This document shows, piece by piece, positions 18,033 through 26,052 of a stretch of 64,000 nucleotides of DNA; position 1 is the first letter of the stretch; each line of letters begins with the position of its first letter. The position numbers and the translations under genes are program-made. Source of the DNA: Sessilibacter corallicola (GTDB lineage Bacteria; Pseudomonadota; Gammaproteobacteria; Pseudomonadales; Cellvibrionaceae); assembly GCF_021290925.1 (NCBI RefSeq), contig NZ_JAJSLX010000002.1, positions 957,001-1,021,000 on the forward strand, written 5' to 3'. Under the pieces are notes generated by a model. That model did not search any database. It was given only the letters and a program-made list of their open reading frames with translations, and was not told where the DNA came from.

Positions 18033-19229
18033 ATGTTCGAAACTTTACCGACATTAGTACCCGACCCAATTTTAGGGTTGGTTGCTGAATGTAAGCGTGA
18101 TAACAATCCTAATAAAATCGATTTAAGTGTTGGTGTATACAAAGACGAAAGTAACCACACTCCGGTTATGGCTGCGGTAAGAGAGGCTCAAATCCGTTAT
18201 TTGGAGTCTGAGACCAGTAAGGTGTATCAACCTCCGGGTGGTACTGAGAACTTTATCGGTAAAGTTAACGAATTAATCTTCGGCGAATCCCATCCAGCGT
18301 TAAAAGACAACCGAATTGCCACGGTTCAAGCGACCGGAGGCTGCGCCTCGTTGCATCTTGCTGCCAAACTGATCATGCGCGCAAATCCCGACGCAAAAGT
18401 GTGGTTGAGCGATCCCAGCTGGCCCAACCATTTCCCTCTGTTAAGCAGTACCGGTATCAATATTGAGTTGTATCCATACTACGACAGCGAATCGCACAGC
18501 GTTTCATTCGATAAAATGGTGTCGACCCTTGAAAACGCAGGCGCTGGCGATTTGGTGTTAATTCACGCAAGTTGCCACAATCCCTGTGGTGCAGATTTAA
18601 CCAAAGAACAGTGGCGAATACTGACCGAACTCGCTCAAAAGAACGGTTTTGTTCCTTTTATTGATATGGCTTACCAGGGTTTTGGTCTCTCGTTGGACGA
18701 CGACGCCTACGGAATCCGCTACATGTCGGAGCATCTGCCTGAAGTAGTTGTGTGTAATTCATTTTCGAAAAACTTCGGTCTTTATCGAGAGCGCGCCGGC
18801 AGTTTGTCGGTGGTTGTCAGCGATGCTCAACAAACATCAACGGTTATGAATCAGGCACTGAATGTTGCCCGCGGGATTTACTCCATGCCTCCAGCGCACG
18901 GTGCGGCCTTAGTTGAAACGGTTTTATCGAATCCAGATTTAAGAGACATGTGGCATAGCGAAGTTAACGCGATGCGCGAACGAATCGTGGCCATGCGCTC
19001 TGCACTTGCCGATGGTATTGCTGCACTCGGCTGTGATCGAGACTTTAGTTTTATTAAACAGCAATTCGGAATGTTTTCGTTCTTAGGCCTGACCGAAACC
19101 CAGGTAGACCGCCTAAAGACGGACTATAGTGTATATATCATTAAGTCCAGTCGCATTAGCGTTGCTGGAATTAACCCTGGCAATCTGCCTTACCTGTGCC
19201 GTGCAGTGTCTGAGGTGGTTAAGTTATGA
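18033..19229 (+). CDS. tyrB: Aromatic/aspartate aminotransferase (class I)
   Basis: PLP-dependent aminotransferase of 398 residues. The segment HASCHNPCGADLT carries the Asn and the PLP-phosphate-contacting region, DMAYQGFG holds the cofactor-binding Asp and Tyr, and NSFSKNFGLYRERAG contains the Schiff-base Lys. It transfers amino groups between aromatic amino acids or aspartate and 2-oxoglutarate. ATG 18033 is preferred over TTG 18021 because GGAG lies 6 bases upstream of it. Substrate preference between AspC and TyrB types cannot be settled here. The divergent Lrp-type gene suggests amino-acid-responsive control. Confidence 0.88.
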   Translation: MFETLPTLVPDPILGLVAECKRDNNPNKIDLSVGVYKDESNHTPVMAAVREAQIRYLESETSKVYQPPGGTENFIGKVNELIFGESHPALKDNRIATVQATGGCASLHLAAKLIMRANPDAKVWLSDPSWPNHFPLLSSTGINIELYPYYDSESHSVSFDKMVSTLENAGAGDLVLIHASCHNPCGADLTKEQWRILTELAQKNGFVPFIDMAYQGFGLSLDDDAYGIRYMSEHLPEVVVCNSFSKNFGLYRERAGSLSVVVSDAQQTSTVMNQALNVARGIYSMPPAHGAALVETVLSNPDLRDMWHSEVNAMRERIVAMRSALADGIAALGCDRDFSFIKQQFGMFSFLGLTETQVDRLKTDYSVYIIKSSRISVAGINPGNLPYLCRAVSEVVKL

Positions 19230-19283
19230 CAAACGTGTGAGAGTGACCTAAATTAGCCGCTCTCACGGATTCGAGGGCCTTAC

Positions 19284-20537
19284 ATGTCCAGCGAGATACA
19301 CAGCGGACATTTTGTTTCTAACACTGAAACTAAGAAGCTTCACATCAGCGAGCTTCAAATCGGAATGTGGGTTTCCAAGCTCGATCGAGATTGGCTTGAA
19401 ACCCCGTTTCTGATGCAAGGGTTTTTGGTTGAATCCATGGAGGATATCGAAACCCTGGCTGAGTTTTGCGAACACGTTTGGGTGGATGTTCACGAAGAGC
19501 AGTGGGTCGATAACTTTTCCAATAAAACCCTCAAAAACGCGCCTAAACGTCAGCGCTACATCAATAAAATTCCCGTCCGAGAAGAAAACCAAAAGGTATT
19601 CGGTGTTTACCGGGAAGCCCGCCGCATCACCAAAAGTCTGTTAGATGAAGCCAGGCTGTCGTCGGTGATCAATACCGAACAAGCCAAAGGTCTGGTGAAC
19701 GAATGCGTCGATAGTATTCTGCGCAACGCTGATGCCTTAATGTGGATGTCTAAAATCCGCAGTCAAGACGAATACACAGCCGAGCATTGTTTGAATGTCT
19801 GTATTCTCGCCATCGCCTTTGCCCGTCAATTGGGTTACGCTGAAAACGAACTCCATGACATTGGTATGTGCGGTCTTTTGCACGATGTTGGCAAAATGAA
19901 AGTGCCTCTAGAAATTTTGAATAAACCCGGCAGGCTTACCGACGAAGAATTAAAAATCATGCAGCGGCACACGACTTATGGCCGCAATTTATTGATGTCG
20001 GCAGGCAGTGGCGCGGCGCAAGCGGTGGACGTTGCCTGGAGCCACCATGAGCGAATGGACGGAAAAGGCTACCCACGAGGGCTTACCGATTCTAAAATCG
20101 GTCGCTACGCCAGAATTATTGCCATTGTTGATGCCTTTGATGCAATGACAGCGCACCGAGTGTACAAACCGGCTTTTCCTGCGACCAAAGCGTTAAAAAT
20201 AATTTTTCATGAGCGTGGAACGCACTACGATAAAGAGCTGACCGAAGTTTTTTTAAAAACTGTCGGGCTTTATCCGCCTGGGTCTGTTGTGGAGCTTGTG
20301 AATGGTGAGATTGGGCTTGTGGTTGAAACCAATCAACGCTATCGCCAATTGCCGAAGGTGATTATTTTACGGGATGCTAATAAAGTGCCTGTTAAAGAAA
20401 AAATCATTGATTTAGCGTTAATTGAACAGGGCAAATTGGATAAATGCTTTTTAATTAAAGATACTCACGCAGACGGTGCTTTTAATGTGAGCGTGCGCGA
20501 GTATCAAGAAAAAGGGTTGATGTTTCGCAGTCGATAA
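19284..20537 (+). CDS. HD-GYP cyclic-di-GMP phosphodiesterase with DUF3391 domain
   Basis: 417 residues. The N-terminal ~140 residues match the DUF3391 module found before many HD-GYP domains (LQIGMWVSKLDRDWLETPF). The catalytic domain shows LLHDVGKMKVP, the HD pair, then HHERMDGKGYPRGL with the intact GYP signature and IVDAFDAMTAHRVY. Such proteins hydrolyse cyclic di-GMP and influence motility and biofilm. No signal peptide or membrane helix is seen, so it is cytosolic. A GAGGG site lies 6 bases before the ATG. It is probably monocistronic; the next gene is convergent after 7 bp. Confidence 0.9.
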   Translation: MSSEIHSGHFVSNTETKKLHISELQIGMWVSKLDRDWLETPFLMQGFLVESMEDIETLAEFCEHVWVDVHEEQWVDNFSNKTLKNAPKRQRYINKIPVREENQKVFGVYREARRITKSLLDEARLSSVINTEQAKGLVNECVDSILRNADALMWMSKIRSQDEYTAEHCLNVCILAIAFARQLGYAENELHDIGMCGLLHDVGKMKVPLEILNKPGRLTDEELKIMQRHTTYGRNLLMSAGSGAAQAVDVAWSHHERMDGKGYPRGLTDSKIGRYARIIAIVDAFDAMTAHRVYKPAFPATKALKIIFHERGTHYDKELTEVFLKTVGLYPPGSVVELVNGEIGLVVETNQRYRQLPKVIILRDANKVPVKEKIIDLALIEQGKLDKCFLIKDTHADGAFNVSVREYQEKGLMFRSR

Positions 20538-20544
20538 TTTTTAT

Positions 20545-20877
20545 TTAATTATCGATGTAAACGTACGCTACTTCACAAGAGTCTGTGCCCTCAATAATTC
20601 TGATGGTCACTTCTTTTTGAGTCACCAATGCCGTTAGCAATAACGAGTAGGTTTCTTCAAATACGTTGTGGCTCTTATACATAGTAAAATAAATACCACC
20701 TAATGGTGTGCAGTTAATTCCTGCCAAAGACCCGGCAGGTTTAATATAAACCCCACCGTTATTAGCTCCGGTCGGATAAACACGATCTACCGTGGTTGTG
20801 CATCTATCTGCTGTGCAATCTGCTGAACTAAAGTGTGATATTGAAAGTAAAACGAGAATGGAAAGAAATTTTTTCAC
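20545..20877 (-). CDS. Small secreted protein of unknown function
   Basis: 110 residues starting with a clear signal peptide (MKKFLSILVLLSISHFSSA, then DCTAD). The mature part is about 91 residues with four cysteines, which could form two disulphides in the periplasm. I do not recognise a domain. It is convergent with the HD-GYP gene and has a plausible start at the ATG 20877, with a GGAGCC-like stretch upstream. Function unknown. Confidence 0.65.
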   Translation of the reverse strand: MKKFLSILVLLSISHFSSADCTADRCTTTVDRVYPTGANNGGVYIKPAGSLAGINCTPLGGIYFTMYKSHNVFEETYSLLLTALVTQKEVTIRIIEGTDSCEVAYVYIDN

Positions 20878-21010
20878 GCGGGCTCCTGCGATGATTAAAC
20901 ATAAGTAAACTCATAACGCAGTGCGGTAAATTGAGAGTAAATCCCATTGCTAGAATCGTTGAGTGTGAGTGAAGAGCGCATTGATGCGTAATCTAAAAAC
21001 TGGGGGTGTA

Positions 21011-21036
21011 AAGGAGCTGAGTTCAGCTCCTTTTTT
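21011..21036 (+). terminator. Strong orphan terminator
   Basis: AAGGAGCTGA (21011-21020) and TCAGCTCCTT (21023-21032) form a perfect 10-bp stem with a 2-base loop, followed by further T. The plus strand has no gene between 20878 and this point, and the minus-strand glycosidase gene ends 37 bp to the right. On the minus strand only a short T run follows, so it may serve both directions, or end an unannotated plus-strand RNA. Confidence 0.65.
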
Positions 21037-21072
21037 GATTGTGTGCGAAGAAATTAACGGAAATATAAAAAC

Positions 21073-22890
21073 TTAATGATTGCCAAACCGGTTGATTAGC
21101 ATGCAGTAAAAAGCGTTGGGCCAGGCGAACCAATGTCGAGAAAATACCGAGTTATCGTCACTTGAGTAAGCTTCTGGTAGCGCGCCGTCAAATTGTGCTG
21201 CTTGATTGATGCGCTTTACTGTCGCATTAAAGCGTTCCTGATTATTGGTTTCTTTCGCAATGATGGCTTCTTGAATATCGCCCAGTGGCCAAGGTGCTTT
21301 GGTGTGCACGGAGCCTAATTGGTTGCATCCAAAAATACCGGATGCATTGGCTTGGCTAAACGAAAAATCCAGGGTGTTTAGCCACGTTGTATTTTGCGCA
21401 TCGCAAAAATCCCACTGGATTGCGAGTGCTAAAGGTACGTCGTTGGCATCGTGATACAGTAAGTGATTACCTAACGTATCGCAGGCGTAAGAAAATATCG
21501 GTTTGCCTTCCCAGCTGGTAGTGAATTGAGACAGCGAATCTTTTTTCACATTTTCAGCCAGGGTTAAATAGTCTGTTTTTCCAGAAGCTTCGGCGTAGGT
21601 TTTTAAGGTGTGCCAAATTAAAATATGGCTGGAAAAATGGTAAGCATATTCCAGTGGGTCATCGCCGGGTGTTTCGTCGGTGGGAAACAAAAAACAGTTT
21701 TCGTGTTTTCGTTTCATAACCGCATCGATAATGCTATCAACTTGGTTGGCAAAGCGGTTTAACGTTTCGGTGTCACCACTGGTGAGCGTGTATTCTGCAA
21801 GTTCTAAAATAGGAAAAAACTGCTGGTCTAACTGATAAGCCAAGTCTTTTGCTTTTCCATTGGCAAGATAACATCGACCCCATTCGTTGGATTCGCCTCG
21901 GTCAGCAACATCAAACATCCAATTAATATGTTTGCGAACAATGTCTCTTCCTTCGCTGGATTTATCAAGAAGAACTCTGGCGACAAAGTAAGCATCTCGA
22001 TTCCACGATAATGGCAATAACATATGGTCGGTGAGAATACAGGTGGCATCGGGATGATCCGACAGAGGAATACTTACTTGTTCGGCGTAAGTAATTCCAC
22101 GGCGATATATTGTGTCATTGGGGGTGCCTTGTAGCTTTTGATCTTCGAGGTGGGCGAGTCTGTTTATCAGTGCATCAAAACCTTCATTGTTTAAAAGCGA
22201 TTTTAATTGATCGATGTCTGTCTGAGCAGAATGGGTGGAGTTTGAAACCGCATGAAGAACATAAAATTCAAATTCTTGTTTAGAGCGGTTGTCGGATGTT
22301 GAATTGAGAAAGATCTGTTCGCACACATAAGTGCATCCTAAATTGTCATCCGTAATTTTAAGAGAATCACCGGTTTGCTCGATAATATTATTGGGAATAA
22401 TGTCTTCAAGTGGGCCACCCTCAGTAATTTGGGTGTAAGCCGCTCTTTGTACCGAAGCATTACCGCACCAATTTAAATGCTGTTTGTTTGAAATCCACTG
22501 TTGGATGATTCCGTATTGGGTTGCGACAGATATAGATTGCGCATAATCCCCGTGCTGATTGGTGATTTTTATTTTAGGGAAAGAGCCAGCAATTAAAGTG
22601 CACTCTCTGTTGGTGATATCGCCTTCAAGTTTTGGCCCAAAGCCATCGCTATTGGCTACGCTTTTTCTGAATTTACGAACCTCAACTTCTGAGTAGCGAT
22701 CACTCTGTTCGAACGGTTTGATGACTGTAAATCCTGCAAATCCCTGTTTTTGATGATATTTACCAAAATTAATGAGTTTGCCCGATAAATCGATCGACGC
22801 GACGAAGTCTTCCGTGCCTATGTCTAAGGGTTTGGTGTGTAACGGATCTAAATGCAGGTGAACGTCACTTGAGAATTCATCGATGGCCAT
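21073..22890 (-). CDS. Putative six-hairpin alpha-glycosidase, proposed mannosylglycerate hydrolase
   Basis: 605 residues, no signal peptide, so cytosolic. An N-terminal beta-rich half (to about residue 255) precedes a helical half with the conserved-looking patches PLSWNRDAYF near 295-304, FPTDETPGDDP near 402-412, PWPLGDIQEAI near 533-543, GALPEAY near 569-575 and SRHWFAWPNAFY near 584-595. This is the layout of (alpha/alpha)6-barrel glycosidases such as GH63, GH125 and relatives; I cannot place it in one family. ATG 22890 is preferred with AGAGG 8 bases upstream; a GTG lies at 22899. It is divergent from a TonB receptor gene and neighbours mannose and glycerate enzymes, which is the basis for the proposed substrate. 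Confidence 0.6.
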   Translation of the reverse strand: MAIDEFSSDVHLHLDPLHTKPLDIGTEDFVASIDLSGKLINFGKYHQKQGFAGFTVIKPFEQSDRYSEVEVRKFRKSVANSDGFGPKLEGDITNRECTLIAGSFPKIKITNQHGDYAQSISVATQYGIIQQWISNKQHLNWCGNASVQRAAYTQITEGGPLEDIIPNNIIEQTGDSLKITDDNLGCTYVCEQIFLNSTSDNRSKQEFEFYVLHAVSNSTHSAQTDIDQLKSLLNNEGFDALINRLAHLEDQKLQGTPNDTIYRRGITYAEQVSIPLSDHPDATCILTDHMLLPLSWNRDAYFVARVLLDKSSEGRDIVRKHINWMFDVADRGESNEWGRCYLANGKAKDLAYQLDQQFFPILELAEYTLTSGDTETLNRFANQVDSIIDAVMKRKHENCFLFPTDETPGDDPLEYAYHFSSHILIWHTLKTYAEASGKTDYLTLAENVKKDSLSQFTTSWEGKPIFSYACDTLGNHLLYHDANDVPLALAIQWDFCDAQNTTWLNTLDFSFSQANASGIFGCNQLGSVHTKAPWPLGDIQEAIIAKETNNQERFNATVKRINQAAQFDGALPEAYSSDDNSVFSRHWFAWPNAFYCMLINRFGNH

Positions 22891-22964
22891 GCTCAGCACC
22901 TCTTTGTATGAGCTTTTATTGTCTAGGTGGTATGGGAAAACTATATCACTTATCTTTTTAATAT

Positions 22965-22987
22965 TTAATACCCATAATGAGTGTTAA
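22965..22987. promoter_or_regulatory. 23-bp palindromic operator candidate
   Basis: TTAATACCCAT (22965-22975), one central base, then ATGAGTGTTAA (22977-22987): 9 of 11 positions are symmetric. It lies about 75 bp upstream of the glycosidase start, in the divergent region. The ROK repressor encoded at the end of the neighbouring operon is the likely ligand. Confidence 0.5.
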
Positions 22988-23119
22988 ATGCAGTGTTTGG
23001 CTTTTTGGTCTGTGTGGTTTTTAGCTGCTTATCAATATTTATGCAAAATATGTTTCTATGTGTATTGTATTAGCTGTTGTTTTTGCACGAAAAACGTACT
23101 TTTTATGCATTTTTAGAAT

Positions 23120-23130
23120 TTAATACCTAT
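23120..23130. promoter_or_regulatory. Operator half-site copy 2
   Basis: TTAATACCTAT differs by one base from the left arm of the palindrome at 22965. A loose right-hand partner, ATGAGCATAAA, follows 6 bp later. Confidence 0.35.
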
Positions 23131-23153
23131 TTTCATATGAGCATAAATTATTA

Positions 23154-23164
23154 TTAATACTCAT
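23154..23164. promoter_or_regulatory. Operator half-site copy 3
   Basis: TTAATACTCAT matches the inverse of the right arm of the palindrome at all but one position. It lies about 145 bp before the receptor start codon. Confidence 0.35.
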
Positions 23165-23307
23165 GAAGAGTTGTATTTGGGTTTTATTGCGGTTATATTC
23201 TCTACAAGCCAATTCTGAAGTTAAGGGGCTCTCTCTGCTTCCCTGGCTAAGACTAATGAATAGTCGCCCTTAGGTAATATAAAAATAATGATCCTTCGGA
23301 GATCCGT

Positions 23308-25806
23308 ATGAAAATAAGTAATCTAAGTCTTGCGGTTAGTCTCGCAACAACCGGATTAATGAGCGCTTCGCATGTTTTTGCCCAAGATTTATCTTCTGAA
23401 AATAACGCGGGCCCCATAGAAGAGGTAGTGGTAACGGGTGTTGGTTCTGTTAAGCGAACGTCCTTTGATACGCCCTTATCCGTGAATTCCTTTGACGAAA
23501 CAGAAATCGCGCGCCTCGCTGCTAGCAGTAACGCTGATATTTTAAGAAATGTACCTGGAATATCCGCCGAGGGTGGCGGCGGCGAAGTGGCCGTGAATTT
23601 ATTTGTTCCTGGTTTGCCAGCCGCGGGTCAATACGCTTTTACACCTCTAAATTATGATAATTTTACGGTAGTCAGTTATTTTGGTTTGAACTCTTCTTCG
23701 TTCGACGTTTATCACCGTTCTGACATCGGCTTGGAGCGGGTTGAAGTGGTTCGCGGCGGTGTGTCGAATTTATTTGGTCCAGGTTCGGTTGCCGGTATTC
23801 TTAATTTCATCAGTAAAAAAGGATCTATTGATCCAGAAGCAAAAGTTGAATTGGAAGTTGCTGAAGAAGGGCGCGTTGCAACCAATTTTGCTGTGAGCGG
23901 TCCGGTTGGAGAATCAACCAGTGACTTTTACGCGTTGTCTGGTTATTACCGATACGACGAAGGCCCAATTGATACCGGATTAGAAACCAAGGGTTATCAA
24001 ATTAAAGGTAATTACCTGCACGAATTTGAAGATGGCTCGGGTAATTTCGCGGTATACGGACAAGTAATTGATGACGACGTACAGTTTTTCTTGCCGTTAC
24101 CACTCGATGCCGATAGCGACGAATTTGCACGCGGCAATAATGGCAGTGAAGTCAGAACCATTCAAACGGATGCATTAGACAATTTTGTTTACCCTACCGC
24201 TAATGGACTGCGAGATTTGCGCGTTGGCAATGGTGTGGAAACCAGTGGTAGCACCATTGCAGTCGAAATTAATAAAGAATACGAAAGTGGCTGGGCGTTT
24301 GGCGCAAAAGCGAAATATTCTGAATACACCCATTATTTTAATTTATTCATTCCTGCCGGTGGTGACGCCGTTCTGTCTACAGACGCCTTTTTGGCTCAGC
24401 AAGGTTTGGACGGTTTTGAAAACGCAACCTTCACCAATTTAAATACGGGTCAAACTTTAAGTGACAGTGATTTGGTGTATCGCACTCAAGCGTGGGACCG
24501 ACGCCGTCCAGTAGAAGATGTAACTGCGCAGTTTGATTTGAGTAAATCGTTTGAAATTAATGGGCTGGAGCACAACTTTACCGGTGGTATTTGGTTGTCG
24601 CGCGCTGATGCCGATGATTTTAACAATCGCGTTTTTTATCTCAGCGAATTTAATGACAGCCCAGATTTACTGGCTTTGAGTGTCAGTGGCGATGATTTAA
24701 ATACTGCAGAAACCGAAACCGGTACACGCCATTATTCCGTTAACGGCTTTGCCGGTTCTGGTGGTCACGTTAACGCGGGTGGTTCAGCAACCCGTCAGGC
24801 GTTTTATTTTGCCGATCAAATTGAAGCTGATCGATGGAATTTCGATATCGGATTTAGGTTTGAGCGCTTTTCTGCAGAATACTTTGACGAAGGTTCTCAA
24901 AGTGCCGCAATTGATCCCAGTTTATACGCAATCAGTGATGACGACATTGTCTTAGCGAATTTACAAAACGACACCATTGGTAACGGTATTTTTACGCGAT
25001 TGGATGTTGATGCAACGGCTTGGGCGGGCGCTATTGCCGGTTTGTATCGCATTAATGATCAATTAAATGTTTACGGTAACTTATCGAGAGGTTTTTTCTG
25101 GCCGCAAGCGAGAACCTTACCAGGACAGGTTAACAATGTTTCCGGTGTTGACAATCCCATTGCCTTTGTCGAAAACCAATTTGAAGAAGAAATCATCGAT
25201 CGAATTGAAGTGGGCTTAAAGCTTGATACCGAATTATTTACCGGTTCTATCGGGTTGTACAATTTGCAGTTAAGCGATAGCACCACTTTTAGGCAAGTTG
25301 AGCAAGACGACGGAACCTTCGAGGTAGAAGCCATTTTGCAGGAAACTGACACAACCGGTATTGATGCCAGCGGTACGTTCTATTTTGGTTCCAATTTCAG
25401 TGTTGATGTTAATTTAACCTACGCCGATCACGAGTTTACCGCAGGACCGAATGACGGTAATGAAATTCGTCGTCAACCAAACTTCTTAGCGGGTTCGAAC
25501 TTTAAGTACGAAACCGATACCTTTGATGCAAGCTTGTCTTACAGTTATCGCGGCGACAGTTTTGGCGATGACAGTAATAACCGTGAGTTGGATGGTTTTG
25601 GTTTCTGGCGCGCGCAGGCAGGTTATAACTTGCCGCTAAGTGGTGATGATTCATTGCGTATTGCGCTCAGTATTTTCAATCTAACCGACGAAGAAGGGTT
25701 GACCGAGGGTAACCCAAGAGCGGGAACGGGTCCGCAAGGCGATTTTGCTGTTGGACGGCCAATCTTACCTCGTCGCGCTTCATTGAAGTTAACCTATACC
25801 TTTTAA
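23308..25806 (+). CDS. TonB-dependent outer-membrane receptor
   Basis: 832-residue outer-membrane transporter. A signal peptide ends near residue 25 (HVFA, then QD), a TonB box EEVVVTG follows at about 38-44, then a plug domain (DILRNVPGISAEGGGGE; VEVVRGGVSNLFGPGSVAG; LNFISKKG) and a beta-barrel ending in LKLTYTF with the terminal Phe. It resembles receptors for siderophores and sugars alike; context with a glycosidase, symporter and sugar kinases favours a small glycoside. No SusD-like partner is present. Two terminators separate it from the downstream operon, so it is probably transcribed alone. A GGAG site precedes the ATG. Confidence 0.92.
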   Translation: MKISNLSLAVSLATTGLMSASHVFAQDLSSENNAGPIEEVVVTGVGSVKRTSFDTPLSVNSFDETEIARLAASSNADILRNVPGISAEGGGGEVAVNLFVPGLPAAGQYAFTPLNYDNFTVVSYFGLNSSSFDVYHRSDIGLERVEVVRGGVSNLFGPGSVAGILNFISKKGSIDPEAKVELEVAEEGRVATNFAVSGPVGESTSDFYALSGYYRYDEGPIDTGLETKGYQIKGNYLHEFEDGSGNFAVYGQVIDDDVQFFLPLPLDADSDEFARGNNGSEVRTIQTDALDNFVYPTANGLRDLRVGNGVETSGSTIAVEINKEYESGWAFGAKAKYSEYTHYFNLFIPAGGDAVLSTDAFLAQQGLDGFENATFTNLNTGQTLSDSDLVYRTQAWDRRRPVEDVTAQFDLSKSFEINGLEHNFTGGIWLSRADADDFNNRVFYLSEFNDSPDLLALSVSGDDLNTAETETGTRHYSVNGFAGSGGHVNAGGSATRQAFYFADQIEADRWNFDIGFRFERFSAEYFDEGSQSAAIDPSLYAISDDDIVLANLQNDTIGNGIFTRLDVDATAWAGAIAGLYRINDQLNVYGNLSRGFFWPQARTLPGQVNNVSGVDNPIAFVENQFEEEIIDRIEVGLKLDTELFTGSIGLYNLQLSDSTTFRQVEQDDGTFEVEAILQETDTTGIDASGTFYFGSNFSVDVNLTYADHEFTAGPNDGNEIRRQPNFLAGSNFKYETDTFDASLSYSYRGDSFGDDSNNRELDGFGFWRAQAGYNLPLSGDDSLRIALSIFNLTDEEGLTEGNPRAGTGPQGDFAVGRPILPRRASLKLTYTF

Positions 25807-25830
25807 TTTGTTGTATGTCCTTATGAGTTT

Positions 25831-25854
25831 GAGCGGTTTCGGCCGCTCCTTTTT
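25831..25854 (+). terminator. Terminator after the TonB receptor gene
   Basis: GAGCGG (25831-25836) pairs with CCGCTC (25843-25848), followed by C and five T, 25 bp after the stop codon. Confidence 0.75.
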
Positions 25855-25971
25855 ACCATTTCACTATTTTTATTTTAATCATTAAATTTATTTTTTATTC
25901 AGCTTCTTATTGAGTGTTCAATAGTCGTTTAAATTGACATTAGTAATGTTGTCTATCGGGGCAATCTTCTT

Positions 25972-26020
25972 TTAGCTGCTCCACAGCTAAATGTTTCTGG
26001 CGGTTCGTCCGCCTTTTTTT
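25972..26020 (+). terminator. Hairpin plus second terminator upstream of the symporter gene
   Basis: TTAGCTG (25972-25978) pairs with CAGCTAA (25984-25990). GGCGG (25999-26003) then pairs with CCGCC (26009-26013) followed by seven T. It ends 32 bp before the symporter start. Because a terminator already follows the receptor gene, this second one may be an attenuator in the symporter leader or the end of a short RNA. Confidence 0.6.
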
Positions 26021-26052
26021 GAATTTTTTCCAAACTATTAAGTTGATGTTGA

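Larger units (their letters stand above)
22891..23307. other. Divergent promoter region of the sugar-uptake locus
   Basis: 417 bp of AT-rich sequence between the glycosidase and receptor genes. It holds three copies of an 11-bp motif, one as half of a palindrome, listed separately. The receptor gene has a GGAG site just before its ATG. Confidence 0.6.
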
